A DNA stretch of 64,000 nt from NCBI RefSeq assembly GCF_030812855.1, contig NZ_JAUSTK010000020.1:25717-89716 (forward strand), written 5' to 3'. A model generated the notes under the pieces. That model was not told the origin of the DNA and did no database searches. It worked only from the letters and a program-made list of their open reading frames with translations. Positions 16,431 through 25,893 of this stretch are shown piece by piece; position 1 is the stretch's first letter, and each line of letters opens with the position of its first letter. The DNA comes from Paenibacillus wynnii (GTDB taxonomy: Bacteria; Bacillota; Bacilli; Paenibacillales; Paenibacillaceae). The position numbers and the translations under genes are program-made.

Positions 16431-18464
16431 TTATATCCATATACTTACGATCATATCGATGAGCTTAATACCTACGAACGGAACAACTACTCCACCTAGA
16501 CCGTAAATAAAAAGATTACGTGCGAGCAGCTTAGTGGAACTCATCGGCTTATAAGACACGCCTCGCATGGCCAGCGGAATAAGCAGAGGTATAATGATCG
16601 CATTGAAGATCAGTGCCGATATAATAGCTGAGCTCGGGGAGCCGAGCCCCATTACATTAAGAACCTCCATCTCCGGTATCGCCAGGGTGAACATTGCTGG
16701 AATAATCGCAAAGTATTTGGCGATGTCATTCGCGATACTGAAGGTGGTCAAAGCGCCCCGCGTCATCAGCAACTGCTTCCCGATCGCAACCACTTCAATA
16801 ATCTTCGAGGGATCAGAATCCAAATCGACCATATTCGCCGCTTCTTTGGCAGCGGTCGTCCCGCTGTTCATTGCCAGCCCAACATCGGCCTGCGCCAGCG
16901 CGGGGGCATCATTGGTGCCGTCTCCGGTCATAGCAACCAGCTTACCTTCGTTTTGCTCGCGGCGGATCACTTCAATTTTATCCTCAGGTGTACTCTCGGC
17001 AATGAAATCATCTACTCCGGCCTCGCGGGCAATGGTTGCGGCGGTCAGCGGATTGTCGCCTGTGCACATAATGGTCTTGATTCCCATCTGACGCAGCTCG
17101 TCAAAGCGTTCCTTCATGCCGGGCTTAACGATGTCCTTCAAATAGATGAGTCCATAGATCATATTGTCTACTGCTACCGCAAGCGGGGTTCCACCCAGTC
17201 GGGCAATAGCATCGGAGCTGCTGTCGAGATCAACGGGAATCTGCCCGCCATTCGACACCACCCATTTCTTCACGGAATCCACCGCTCCCTTGCGCACTCT
17301 GCGCCCATCGCGTAGATCGATTCCGCTCATTCGTGTCTGCGCCTTGAATTCCACGAACTCACCGCCATCACCAAGGCTGCGATCGTAGCTGCGGTCAAGC
17401 TTCTTGGCCAGCTCAAGAACGGATCGACCTTCAGGTGTCTCATCCTTCAGTGAACTGATCGCTGCCCATGCCGTTAGCTCGACCTCAGGCACGTTTCCAA
17501 CCGGTACGAATTCACTTGCCATTCGGTTCCCGAAGGTAATTGTACCCGTCTTATCCAAGATCATCGTGTTGATGTCCCCGGCAGCCTCGACTGCCTTACC
17601 GGACATGGCTAACACATTAAACTGCGTGACACGGTCCATACCCGCAATACCAATGGCTGAGAGTAATCCGCCAATCGTTGTAGGAATCAGGCAGACGAGC
17701 AGGGCAATCATTACGGGAATACTAAGCTCGATGCCCAGGAAGCCGGCAATCGGCCGTAGTGTAACCACTACAATCAGGAAAATAATCGTCAAGCTGATCA
17801 GAAGCGTACTCAGCGCGATCTCATTTGGTGTCTTCTGGCGTTTTGCCCCTTCCACCAGGGAGATCATCCGATCCAGAAATGATTCACCCGGATCACTTGT
17901 AATCCGTACTTTGATCTGGTCACTGACCACACGTGTGCCGCCCGTGACCGAGCCGAAGTCGCCTCCAGCCTCCTTAATGACTGGTGCAGACTCTCCGGTA
18001 ATCGCCGACTCATCCACGGAAGCCAATCCTTCAATCACCTCGCCATCGCCTGGGATCAATTCCCCTTGGCTGACGATCACTACATCACCCTTGCGCAGTT
18101 CGGAGGAAGAAACGATTTTAACCGTTATTCCTACTAACTTATTGGCGCTAATATCTTGTTTCGTCTTCTTTAGCGAATCTGCCTGAGCTTTGCCGCGTCC
18201 TTCGGCCAGAGCTTCAGCGAAGTTAGCGAACAGCACGGTAAACAGCAGGATGAAGAACACCGTTATATTGAAGCCTACCGATTTCTCCGCATTAAAGTAA
18301 CCGGGAGCCAGCACCATTAGCAAGACAATAATCGTCCCGATCTCAACTACGAACATTACCGGATTCTTCATAAGCGTGACCGGGTTAAGCTTCTTAATGC
18401 TATCCTTTACGGCGCCTAGGAGTATCGGTCCCGTCAGTAGCTTTTTTCTTGTTACAGTACTCAT
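16431..18464 (-). CDS. kdpB: K+-transporting P-type ATPase subunit B
   Basis: 677 residues, the catalytic subunit. Phosphorylation motif DKTGTIT, TGES actuator loop (AITGESAPV), hinge TGDGTNDAPALAQADVG, and about seven membrane helices. It hydrolyses ATP to power K+ uptake through KdpA. GAAGAGGGAG precedes ATG. Gap to kdpA is 16 bases. Typical length and no lesion seen. Confidence 0.97.
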   Translation of the reverse strand: MSTVTRKKLLTGPILLGAVKDSIKKLNPVTLMKNPVMFVVEIGTIIVLLMVLAPGYFNAEKSVGFNITVFFILLFTVLFANFAEALAEGRGKAQADSLKKTKQDISANKLVGITVKIVSSSELRKGDVVIVSQGELIPGDGEVIEGLASVDESAITGESAPVIKEAGGDFGSVTGGTRVVSDQIKVRITSDPGESFLDRMISLVEGAKRQKTPNEIALSTLLISLTIIFLIVVVTLRPIAGFLGIELSIPVMIALLVCLIPTTIGGLLSAIGIAGMDRVTQFNVLAMSGKAVEAAGDINTMILDKTGTITFGNRMASEFVPVGNVPEVELTAWAAISSLKDETPEGRSVLELAKKLDRSYDRSLGDGGEFVEFKAQTRMSGIDLRDGRRVRKGAVDSVKKWVVSNGGQIPVDLDSSSDAIARLGGTPLAVAVDNMIYGLIYLKDIVKPGMKERFDELRQMGIKTIMCTGDNPLTAATIAREAGVDDFIAESTPEDKIEVIRREQNEGKLVAMTGDGTNDAPALAQADVGLAMNSGTTAAKEAANMVDLDSDPSKIIEVVAIGKQLLMTRGALTTFSIANDIAKYFAIIPAMFTLAIPEMEVLNVMGLGSPSSAIISALIFNAIIIPLLIPLAMRGVSYKPMSSTKLLARNLFIYGLGGVVVPFVGIKLIDMIVSIWI

Positions 18465-18480
18465 CTTGTTCTCCCTCTTC

Positions 18481-20157
18481 CTACCGTAAGGTCAAATATT
18501 CTGCAATCGGACCGAGCACAATGACCGGCAGAAAGGTCAGTGCACCAATAATCAGCACCGTGCCAATCAAAATGCCAGTGAACAGACCGTTGTCTGTGCG
18601 GAACGTGCCAATGGTCTCAGGAACCGGCTTCTTCTGAACCAGAGAACCGGCTACGGCCAACATTGCGATAATAGAGACGTAACGTCCCAGCAACATGACA
18701 ACCCCGGTTGTAATATTCCAGAAGGTAGTATTATCCGCCAGTCCTTCAAAGCCCGAGCCGTTATTGGCAGCGGAAGAGACGTATTCGTATAACACCTGTG
18801 TCATCCCGTGGAATCCGGGATTGCTGATAGATCCTTTGCCCAAGTCCGTCAAGAATGCTCCCGCAGTGGGGACAAGAATAATCAAAGGATGAATTAGGAT
18901 CGCTATTGCTATCAGCTTCATCTCCTTGGCCTCTATCTTACGTCCGAGGAACTCCGGTGTCCTACCGACCATCAGACCGCACAGGAATACACCCATTATG
19001 GCGTACATCAGCATGTTGACCAGTCCGACACCCTTGCCTCCGAATACATTGTTCAGCATCATCAACGTCAGCGGGGTGATGCTTCCCAGCGGCGTCAGCG
19101 TGTCATGCATATTATTGACCGTACCTGTGGTTGCTGCAGTAGTAACGGTAGTGAAGAGCGAAGACTGCGGAATCCCGAAGCGAACCTCTTTTCCTTCCAT
19201 ACTGCCTTGTGAAGCGTCAATCCCCATAGCATTGATTGCGGGATTGCCTTTGCTTTCAGCGTAATAATTTAGACTTAGAAACAGTACAAACAAGGTCATC
19301 ATGGCCGTGAAGATCATCCAGCCTTGGCGTTTGTTTTTGGCAAACAGTCCATACATATAGGGGAGAGCCGCAGGTAGCATCCACATCGAGAGAATTTCCA
19401 GCACGTTCGTAAGCGGACTCGGATTCTCAAAAGGATGGGCCGAATTCGCCCCGAAGAACCCCCCGCCGTTTGTCCCAAGATGCTTGATTGATTCGAGCGA
19501 AGCAACCGGTCCAATCGCAATCTGCTGGGTCTGTCCTTCAAGGGTGGTCACCTCAAGCGTAGGCTTCAAAGTCTGTGGTACCTGTAGGGCTACCATGACC
19601 AGAGTAAGCATTAACGCCAGCGGAATGAATATACGTGTGATGGCTTTGACGAAATCCTCGAAGAAGTTGCCCACCGAAGCGCGGCCAGTGATCCCTCTAA
19701 CAAAAGCAACAGCCACGGAAAAACCGCTCGCCGCTGAGGTGAACATCAGCATGGTCATTACAGCCATCTGGGAGAAATAGGAAACCCCGGTTTCCCCGCT
19801 GTAATGCTGCAGATTTGTATTGGTTATAAAACTGATTACGGTATTGAACGTCAGCGTCTGCTCCATGTTCCCGATTCCGTTCGGGTTCAGCGGGAGGCCT
19901 TCTTGCAGCCGCAGAAAGATATAACTGAAGGCTACCAGTACGATATTGGTCAAGATAAAGCTGAGCGCATATCTCTTCCAGGACATTCCCCTCCTAGCTC
20001 TGAGCCCAATCAGTCGATAAATCCCTCTTTCCGTGGCTCCAAACCATCGGTCAGTGAAGTTGGATTCATTCGAGAATACATGATATAGATAAGTTCCTAC
20101 CGGTTTTACAAGCAGCAGCAGAACAACTATAACAACAACGATTTGCAAAATGCCCAT
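18481..20157 (-). CDS. kdpA: K+-transporting ATPase subunit A (channel-like)
   Basis: 558 residues, about ten membrane helices, related to K+ channels. Filter-type stretches are visible, including TNGGGFFGANSAHPFENPS and TAATTGTVNNMHD. It takes K+ from outside at high affinity. AAGGAGGG lies before ATG 20157. It follows kdpF by 58 bases and is part of the KdpE-controlled operon. Confidence 0.97.
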   Translation of the reverse strand: MGILQIVVVIVVLLLLVKPVGTYLYHVFSNESNFTDRWFGATERGIYRLIGLRARRGMSWKRYALSFILTNIVLVAFSYIFLRLQEGLPLNPNGIGNMEQTLTFNTVISFITNTNLQHYSGETGVSYFSQMAVMTMLMFTSAASGFSVAVAFVRGITGRASVGNFFEDFVKAITRIFIPLALMLTLVMVALQVPQTLKPTLEVTTLEGQTQQIAIGPVASLESIKHLGTNGGGFFGANSAHPFENPSPLTNVLEILSMWMLPAALPYMYGLFAKNKRQGWMIFTAMMTLFVLFLSLNYYAESKGNPAINAMGIDASQGSMEGKEVRFGIPQSSLFTTVTTAATTGTVNNMHDTLTPLGSITPLTLMMLNNVFGGKGVGLVNMLMYAIMGVFLCGLMVGRTPEFLGRKIEAKEMKLIAIAILIHPLIILVPTAGAFLTDLGKGSISNPGFHGMTQVLYEYVSSAANNGSGFEGLADNTTFWNITTGVVMLLGRYVSIIAMLAVAGSLVQKKPVPETIGTFRTDNGLFTGILIGTVLIIGALTFLPVIVLGPIAEYLTLR

Positions 20158-20215
20158 AAATGCCCTCCTTAATCATTTCTTTCTTTTCTTTTCTCTCTTT
20201 TTTCAATTCATGACA

Positions 20216-20293
20216 TTAAAATTTCTCCGGGTGAATTAATGCATATACCAGATACACAAACAACAGCAGGGTAACAGCCATTATCAGAATCAC
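20216..20293 (-). CDS. kdpF: KdpF, 25-residue single-helix subunit
   Basis: GTG at 20293 after AGGGGAGGAATGAGCT starts a 25-residue peptide, xILIMAVTLLLFVYLVYAL then IHPEKF. One hydrophobic helix with the family's 'xYL..AL..PE.F' ending is typical of KdpF, which stabilises KdpFABC. The nearby ATG (20300) is out of frame. Position just before kdpA fits. Confidence 0.85.
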   Translation of the reverse strand: MILIMAVTLLLFVYLVYALIHPEKF

Positions 20294-20402
20294 AGCTCAT
20301 TCCTCCCCTTATCCTCAACTACTCCAGCCCACATATACACATCCATCATTACCTTTGCCACTCCCTCTACTATCTATACTGCGCCTCTATATCTATTTTC
20401 CA

Positions 20403-20479
20403 CTTCCGATTCAGCGTATCACTTCAGCCATTAGGTCAGGGTTAGAGTTTTCATGAGAGAATTAAGATTACATTAAGAT
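20403..20479 (-). promoter_or_regulatory. kdpFABC promoter region, duplicated copy A, with KdpE site
   Basis: About 65 of 77 bases match copy B at 20832-20908. On the reverse strand the direct repeat ATCTTAATGTAATCTTAA (20462-20479) has the 11-base period of OmpR/PhoB-type operators, and a conserved ACTCTAAC follows at a -10-like place. It overlaps the end of the 107-residue ORF. Confidence 0.7.
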
Positions 20480-20803
20480 TCAGCTATATACATCTTCACC
20501 CAGCACCTTATTTACAGCCTTTATAAAGGCACTATAGCCTCCATCTTTTTGAGTTCTGTGAGGAAGCGCTAGTGATAGAATTTTCTCCATACCTTTATCA
20601 TCAATATCGTAACAGTTTGAAAGAATGCCTCTGACATCATTGGAAGGTGCTCCCTGAGCAAATTCTTCGGCGGCTTTATAAACGTTATCGTCCTCATATA
20701 AACCTGCCCTTTGTAAATAGGTGTTGTCGTATATTTTTTTAATGGCATACAGCAGCACCAGCATGATTGAGATAAGTCCGACATTTCTTAATAATTCATC
20801 CAT
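20480..20803 (-). CDS. 107-residue membrane-anchored protein in the kdp locus, unknown function
   Basis: MDELLRNVGLISIMLVLLYAIKK gives one N-terminal helix (about 7-23). The rest is a soluble mixed-charge domain (NVYKAAEEFAQGAPSNDVRGIL, YDIDDKGMEKIL). GAAAGAGG lies 8 bases before ATG. It lies between kdpE and kdpF with its own KdpE-type promoter, which is near-duplicate to that of kdpF. So it should be co-induced by K+ limitation. Family not recognised; a role as an accessory or small regulator of Kdp is inference. Confidence 0.75.
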   Translation of the reverse strand: MDELLRNVGLISIMLVLLYAIKKIYDNTYLQRAGLYEDDNVYKAAEEFAQGAPSNDVRGILSNCYDIDDKGMEKILSLALPHRTQKDGGYSAFIKAVNKVLGEDVYS

Positions 20804-20831
20804 ATAAAAGACCTCTTTCCCCTGTACTTTA

Positions 20832-20908
20832 CTTCTGCTTTAGCGTATCACTCCCGCCATTAGCTCAGGATTAGAGTTTTCTTGATAGAGTAAAGATTAT
20901 ATTAAGAT
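20832..20908 (-). promoter_or_regulatory. Duplicated promoter region copy B, with KdpE site
   Basis: Reverse-strand ATCTTAATATAATCTTTA (20891-20908) is the KdpE-like direct repeat; it is followed by ACTCTAAT. Located about 30-105 bases before the 107-residue ORF. Confidence 0.7.
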
Positions 20909-20936
20909 GATTTTTCTCACCGTTTGTTTTTAAAAC

Positions 20937-20975
20937 TAAAATAAACCATACTCTTTAAGAGCATGGTTTATTTTA
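20937..20975 (-). terminator. Terminator after kdpE
   Basis: AAATAAACCATGCTC / GAGTATGGTTTATTT stem with small bulge and TTTTA tail, on the reverse strand. Confidence 0.75.
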
Positions 20976-21010
20976 CAATTCTTGTATTTAATTACTGCAT
21001 AAATAAGGTA

Positions 21011-21727
21011 TTAATTAACTTTGATTTCGTCTCCAACCTGTAGCATCCGATAGCCAACTCCGATATGTGTTTGAATATACTTTGGCTTCGAGGGCGTTTT
21101 TTCTATTTTTTTCCTCAAAGTTGCCATAAAAACACGCAAGGCAGGTATGTCATACGTATAATGACCCCATATTTCATGTAGGATGTAGTTATGAGTCAAT
21201 ACTTTTCCTACATTCTTTGCCAGCAGGCCTAAAAGCTTATATTCAATTGGAGTCAGGTGAATCTCTTCTTCATCCAGCCATACGCAACCCGCCGCATAAT
21301 CAATTTTTAAATTTCCGTTGGTGAAAAGGGAAGCATCCTTCAGCAGCTTATCACTATCATATCGGATTCGCCGCAAAGTAACCCGGAGCCTTGCCAGCAA
21401 TTCTTCCACGCTGAAGGGTTTGGTCAGATAATCGTCTGCGCCTGCATCAAGCGCCTGAATTTTGTCTCGATCTTCACTGCGTGCGCTGACCACGATAATA
21501 GGAACATTGGACCAAGTCCGTACTTTTTTGATGATGTCCACACCATCCATATCCGGAAGCCCCAAATCCAGAATGATAATATCCGGCTGTTTGGAAACCG
21601 CCTCTAAAATCGAGGACTCTCCTGTTTCAGCCGTATGATATTTATAACCCTGTGTCTCTAGTGTTGTGGTTATCAATTTACGGATGGGCTTGTCATCTTC
21701 TACAACAAGAATCAAAGGCTTATTCAT
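21011..21727 (-). CDS. kdpE: Response regulator KdpE (OmpR/PhoB type)
   Basis: 238 residues. Receiver domain (about 1-120) with phospho-acceptor in IIILDLGLPDMDG and Lys in DYLTKPFSVEELLAR; C-terminal winged helix (about 130-230) with HLTPIEYKLLGLLAKNVGKVLTH and RVFMATLRKKIE. It starts inside the last 8 bases of kdpD, with GAGGAGGTGAC before ATG. It would bind the ATCTTAATNTAATCTTAA repeats in this locus. Confidence 0.95.
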   Translation of the reverse strand: MNKPLILVVEDDKPIRKLITTTLETQGYKYHTAETGESSILEAVSKQPDIIILDLGLPDMDGVDIIKKVRTWSNVPIIVVSARSEDRDKIQALDAGADDYLTKPFSVEELLARLRVTLRRIRYDSDKLLKDASLFTNGNLKIDYAAGCVWLDEEEIHLTPIEYKLLGLLAKNVGKVLTHNYILHEIWGHYTYDIPALRVFMATLRKKIEKTPSKPKYIQTHIGVGYRMLQVGDEIKVN

Positions 21728-24416
21728 GAACAGTCACCTCCTCAGCCTGCAGGGTAAAGCTAAATACCGTACCCTGCGGAACATTATCTTTTACTTCGAT
21801 GGTACCGCCATGGGCATTTACAATAGACTTACACAATGAAAGACCTAAACCTAATCCACGGCGTCCATCCCCACGAATATTGTCGGCAGTATAGAACATG
21901 TCGAATAGTTTAGCCTGTGCTTCTTCTGAGATGCCTGGGCCATCATCGGAAACCTCTACAAGCACCATTTGATTTTCTCGTCTAGCAGAGATCGTGATTA
22001 TAGATCCAAGTTGCGTATATTTAATTGCGTTATTCACAATATTGATTATGACCTGAATAATAAGCTGGGAATCCATTTTAGCCATTAGAAACTCGTCTTC
22101 CAATACGGTTTGAATCGCATGCTCTTCACTGTTCCGATTAATATGAAGAAGAGCTTCAGCAATTACTTCTTCTAGGAGCTCCGCCTGCAGATTTAGATTT
22201 AATGCACCATTGTCAATTCGGGTAATGGACAGCAAGTTCTCTACCAAATTGATAAGCCACAAGGAATCATCATAAATATCCGTATACAGCCCCTTTTTCT
22301 GTTCCTCGCTCAGCACCTCAGAGTTTCCTATAAGAATTCCCGCATTGCCTGAAATAGTAGTAAGAGGGGTTCGTAAATCATGGGAGATTGCTCTTAGCAA
22401 GTTAGCCCGGAGCTGTTCTTGCTGTATTTGCAGGGAGATTTCTTTTTGTTGTTCGCTTAGTTTTTCTTTCTCTAGTGCCAGCGCGCATTCTTCCAACATA
22501 GCTATCATCAGACTCTTTTCAAAAACCTCCAGGGGGTCTTCCACAGCCATGACAATGGCTGCTACTGCAAATACAGTATCACCTCCTCGTACCGCATGGT
22601 ATAGGCAACTGGCGGTGGAAAAGGTGTCCGTGGTAGCTCCAGCACGCTTATTATTTTTATGCACCCACTCTGCAACCGCACGTTCATCTCTTCCTGTGTA
22701 AGTCAGTGGATCAACAGCCGATTCTTCCTTCAAATAAATGGACGGCTCTGACAAGGTATCTTGCTGCACTGAGTAAAAGATGATGGTTCTGTCCAGTAAT
22801 TTCACCATTTGATGCGCTGTTGCATTAATGATTGCCGAGGTGTCTTTTGCCTGCTGCAATTTTCGGCTCGTCTCTAAAAGCACTTCTGTACGGTAGGCTT
22901 TTTGCGAGGACTGTCGGGCTTGTTCCTTTACCCGCATAGTCAATGTACTGGTTATGAAGGAAGCAGATAGCATAACAAGGAAAGTCACCGGGTAACCCGA
23001 ATCATACGCCTGCAAAGAAAAATAAGGCTCAGTAAAGAAAAAATTGAACACAAGCACACTTAATACTGATGTTACCGCACTATATAGCCTACCGCGCGTA
23101 ACCATTGCATTGAACAGAACACCCAATATATATACAGTAATGATGTTCGATTCTTTAAAACCCAGAAATTGAAACCACAGTCCAATAAAGGTGCAAAAAC
23201 CCATAATCCCTACGGTTGTGACTGTATCGACCAGTGACAGCTCCGGGGGTTTTGCGTATTTAGGACTTTTGTAGTGAGATTGCCCAGTGTCAGGGATGAT
23301 ATAAATATCTATATTCGGTGCGAAGGCGGTCAGTTTGTCCACAAAATTTGATTTTACAAACCATCTCTTTTTGTTATTGGAACGTCCAATGACAATCTTT
23401 GATACCTTGCTTGTTTTGGCATATTCTGCAATTTGTCCGGGGATATCTTCTCCATATACAGTTGAAATCTGTGCACCAAGCTGCTCTGCCAGTCTTAGGT
23501 TTCCACTCAGTTCCGCCTTGTCTTTGGGTGTTATTTCCTTGGTTTCCGGTGTTTCCACGAACAGTGCTGTAAAATATCCGTGGTAAGCATCGGCCATTCT
23601 CGCTGCTGTACGAATAACCTTCTTGCTCGAGGCAGCTGAAGACAGGCAGACTAAAATATGGTCTTTTGTATAATACTCATTATTATTTTCCTGAGTACTG
23701 ATTTCTACCGCGATACGGTTCAACTGATCTGCTGTATAGCGCAGAGCGATCTCACGCAGGGCGATCAGTTTCTCTTTGGTGAAGAAATGAACATGTGTCG
23801 TCTGAGCCTGTTCATCTCGATAAATCTTCCCCTTATTCAAACGGTCGATTAAATCATCGGGTTCAATATCGACTAACTCAACCTGATTGGCACTGTCAAA
23901 TACGCTGTCCGGAATGCGTTCATTCACGGAGAATCCAGCAATAGAGGAGACGACATCATACAGGCTTTCAATATGCTGAACATTAATCGTGGTATATACG
24001 TGAATTCCTGCTCGAAGAAGCTCTTCTACATCCTGATATCTTTTTTTATGGCGGCAACCCGCCGTATTGTTATGTGCCAGTTCATCCAATAAAATCAGGT
24101 CTGGTTTTCTCCGTATCGCACGGTCCAGATCAAATTCTTTAGTAACGACACCATTATGGGAGATATCTAAAGGCGGCAAAAGCTCCAGTCCTTCTATAAG
24201 AGCAATTGTCTCTGGTCTTACATGGGACTCAATATATCCGGCAACAACATCAATCCCATCTCTTTGCTCTTCATGGGCAGCACTAAGCATGGCACAGGTC
24301 TTGCCGACACCTTCAGCATATCCGACAAATATTTTCAGCCTTCCTCGTCTTTTATCTGCCGGTATATTAGAAAGAAGCTCAAGCAGGGAACCTGAGTCGG
24401 TATGATTTATTGCCAT
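21720..24416 (-). CDS. kdpD: Sensor histidine kinase KdpD
   Basis: 898 residues, full length. N-terminal KdpD domain with GYAEGVGKT and LDELAHNNTAG, then a universal-stress domain (about 250-375) that has a GYFTALF segment resembling the c-di-AMP-binding region of staphylococcal KdpD. Four membrane helices (about 395-500), a GAF-like part, then H-box ISHDLRTPL (near 670), N-box and G-boxes (DDGPGIS, GLGLGLSLCK). GGGGG precedes ATG. It phosphorylates KdpE in response to low K+. Confidence 0.96.
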   Translation of the reverse strand: MAINHTDSGSLLELLSNIPADKRRGRLKIFVGYAEGVGKTCAMLSAAHEEQRDGIDVVAGYIESHVRPETIALIEGLELLPPLDISHNGVVTKEFDLDRAIRRKPDLILLDELAHNNTAGCRHKKRYQDVEELLRAGIHVYTTINVQHIESLYDVVSSIAGFSVNERIPDSVFDSANQVELVDIEPDDLIDRLNKGKIYRDEQAQTTHVHFFTKEKLIALREIALRYTADQLNRIAVEISTQENNNEYYTKDHILVCLSSAASSKKVIRTAARMADAYHGYFTALFVETPETKEITPKDKAELSGNLRLAEQLGAQISTVYGEDIPGQIAEYAKTSKVSKIVIGRSNNKKRWFVKSNFVDKLTAFAPNIDIYIIPDTGQSHYKSPKYAKPPELSLVDTVTTVGIMGFCTFIGLWFQFLGFKESNIITVYILGVLFNAMVTRGRLYSAVTSVLSVLVFNFFFTEPYFSLQAYDSGYPVTFLVMLSASFITSTLTMRVKEQARQSSQKAYRTEVLLETSRKLQQAKDTSAIINATAHQMVKLLDRTIIFYSVQQDTLSEPSIYLKEESAVDPLTYTGRDERAVAEWVHKNNKRAGATTDTFSTASCLYHAVRGGDTVFAVAAIVMAVEDPLEVFEKSLMIAMLEECALALEKEKLSEQQKEISLQIQQEQLRANLLRAISHDLRTPLTTISGNAGILIGNSEVLSEEQKKGLYTDIYDDSLWLINLVENLLSITRIDNGALNLNLQAELLEEVIAEALLHINRNSEEHAIQTVLEDEFLMAKMDSQLIIQVIINIVNNAIKYTQLGSIITISARRENQMVLVEVSDDGPGISEEAQAKLFDMFYTADNIRGDGRRGLGLGLSLCKSIVNAHGGTIEVKDNVPQGTVFSFTLQAEEVTVHE

Positions 24417-24530
24417 TCTTTATGCCCCCTATCTACTCATCTTTAGTATTATCTACTAATATATCCTGTTCACACAGCGTTAGTATATCATGAGCAAAAT
24501 CAGCATAGTGTTACAACTTTGGCTGTGGCA

Positions 24531-24548
24531 TTAAGATAATATTAAGAT
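24531..24548 (-). promoter_or_regulatory. KdpE-type operator upstream of kdpDE
   Basis: Reverse strand ATCTTAATATTATCTTAA, a direct repeat with 11-base spacing, the same as the sites before kdpF and the 107-residue ORF. It suggests autoregulation. Confidence 0.6.
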
Positions 24549-24594
24549 GATTGTCTCCGCAATAAATAGAAAATAAATTCAAAAAAAAGAATAT

Positions 24595-24618
24595 TTATCT
24601 TAACAATCTAAGTCTGCT
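24595..24618 (+). repeat. 24-base repeat, right copy (scar)
   Basis: Matches 8838-8861 with one mismatch, same orientation. Confidence 0.65.
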
Positions 24619-24635
24619 ATGACATATAGGTATCT

Positions 24636-24730
24636 TCCTGTATTAATAAATATAAAAAGCCACAAGAAAGTTACTTTCTTGTAGCTCAAATAAATACAGC
24701 AAATCGAACCCATATGTTACTTTCAACCAC
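24636..24730 (+). repeat. Relic of the ABC-F leader
   Basis: 24636-24712 matches 13033-13109 (74/77); 24707-24730 then matches 13289-13312 with two mismatches. So this is the ABC-F upstream region with about 180 bases lost. On the reverse strand it even keeps an AGGAAG and ATGTCA, the first two codons of the ABC-F gene, before a stop. Its hairpin (TACAAGAAAG/CTTTCTTGTGGC, T5) can now serve as terminator of the phosphatase gene. Confidence 0.75.
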
Positions 24731-24792
24731 GTTTCATTCCCACATTATATATTCAATTATAAAGGCATGGGGGATATCTCCTAAATCGATGG

Positions 24793-25371
24793 TCATTGAG
24801 AAGCTTCCCATAATTTCTTCGTTTCTACTAATTCCTCATCAATTAATTCCATCCTGTAGATATCGGGTTTCGAAGTCTGTAACAAAAAATTCAAGTCGTA
24901 TTGTTTGTCGAAATACCTCATCATCAAGGTCATTACTAATCCATGAGTTCCTATCGCAACTTTCTGACCTCTATACTTCGTAAGAATATCTTTTAAAATC
25001 AGGATAGCGCGCTTCTGACAAATCCCACTGGATTCCCCGCCAGGGAACGTGAAATCCGTATCAGATAAGATCCTCTCTAGGTAAGGATACAGCTCTTTAT
25101 CCGGCATGATTCTATCTTCACTTAAAAAAACCATCTCTTTTAGATCTTCAATAACGATGATCTCTTTATCAAGAGACTGAGCTAATTCCTCGATGGTCAA
25201 AATGGCTCTCTTATATGGACTAGAAACGAAAACGTCAATTCCCTCCTCTTTTAATAATTCGGTTATTCTGTTGGCATCTGACGATCCCTTGTCCGTAAGC
25301 CCGCGTTCTCTCTCGTTACCTTCCGTTTTAGGTGATTCGCCGTGCCTCACCATATAAATTGTAGTTTTCAT
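24793..25371 (-). CDS. Histidine phosphatase (phosphoglycerate-mutase-like) family protein
   Basis: 192 residues. Catalytic MVRHGES (8-14), second-site residues in SSPYKRAILTIEEL and GTHGLVMTLMMRYF. Small cytoplasmic phosphatase of the branch with broad or unknown substrates. Its ATG overlaps the stop of the upstream membrane-protein gene by four bases (ATGA), so the two are coupled. Confidence 0.88.
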   Translation of the reverse strand: MKTTIYMVRHGESPKTEGNERERGLTDKGSSDANRITELLKEEGIDVFVSSPYKRAILTIEELAQSLDKEIIVIEDLKEMVFLSEDRIMPDKELYPYLERILSDTDFTFPGGESSGICQKRAILILKDILTKYRGQKVAIGTHGLVMTLMMRYFDKQYDLNFLLQTSKPDIYRMELIDEELVETKKLWEASQ

Positions 25372-25838
25372 TTTAACCCTCCGGTTATTTGATGATATGT
25401 TTTTAAGCTAAGCGGAATATGTCCAAGGGCTAGTATTAAGCTGCAAAGAAACATGAATAAAGAATGTAAAACGATTGAGGCACTTAGAAAATATAGGATC
25501 GGACTAACCGCTAAGGGTACCGGAATTCCCGCCATGGGTGAGAATAGGAATAGATATTCCCTACCTTTTCTAAGGTATCGAAGCCATCCTACATAATATA
25601 GTAGTAGAAAAATGAACATTCCAACTATCGACAGGATTTCATAGGGTTGATCATTATGTATGGAGTAAAAAAGGGGTAGCACCAATACGCCTATCCTCCC
25701 GAGCCCTTCAGCTGTTTTGAAAATCAGATTTTCTTTGTCTTCTAACTTAGCCGGCAGATTTCTTGGAGGCATTCCAATGAACAATAGATTAGGCAATAAT
25801 ATAGCCGTCGGGATGATCAGACTTATCCAATGAACCAA
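25368..25838 (-). CDS. Polytopic membrane protein, unknown function
   Basis: 156 residues, about five hydrophobic helices (starts ISLIIPTAILLPNLLFIGMPP; later LSIVGMFIFLLLYYVGWLRY and YFLSASIVLHSLFMFLCSLIL). No known catalytic motif. Translationally coupled to the phosphatase downstream. Family not recognised. Confidence 0.75.
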   Translation of the reverse strand: MVHWISLIIPTAILLPNLLFIGMPPRNLPAKLEDKENLIFKTAEGLGRIGVLVLPLFYSIHNDQPYEILSIVGMFIFLLLYYVGWLRYLRKGREYLFLFSPMAGIPVPLAVSPILYFLSASIVLHSLFMFLCSLILALGHIPLSLKTYHQITGGLK

Positions 25839-25893
25839 TTCAACCGCTCCTTTATTTCAGATTACATACTGTTTGTAGTTCTCTGACAAATAA

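Noticed and set aside
17404..18186. 260-residue plus-strand ORF within kdpB
   Set aside because: Antisense shadow of a conserved gene; Ser/Thr/Ile-rich with no ribosome site.
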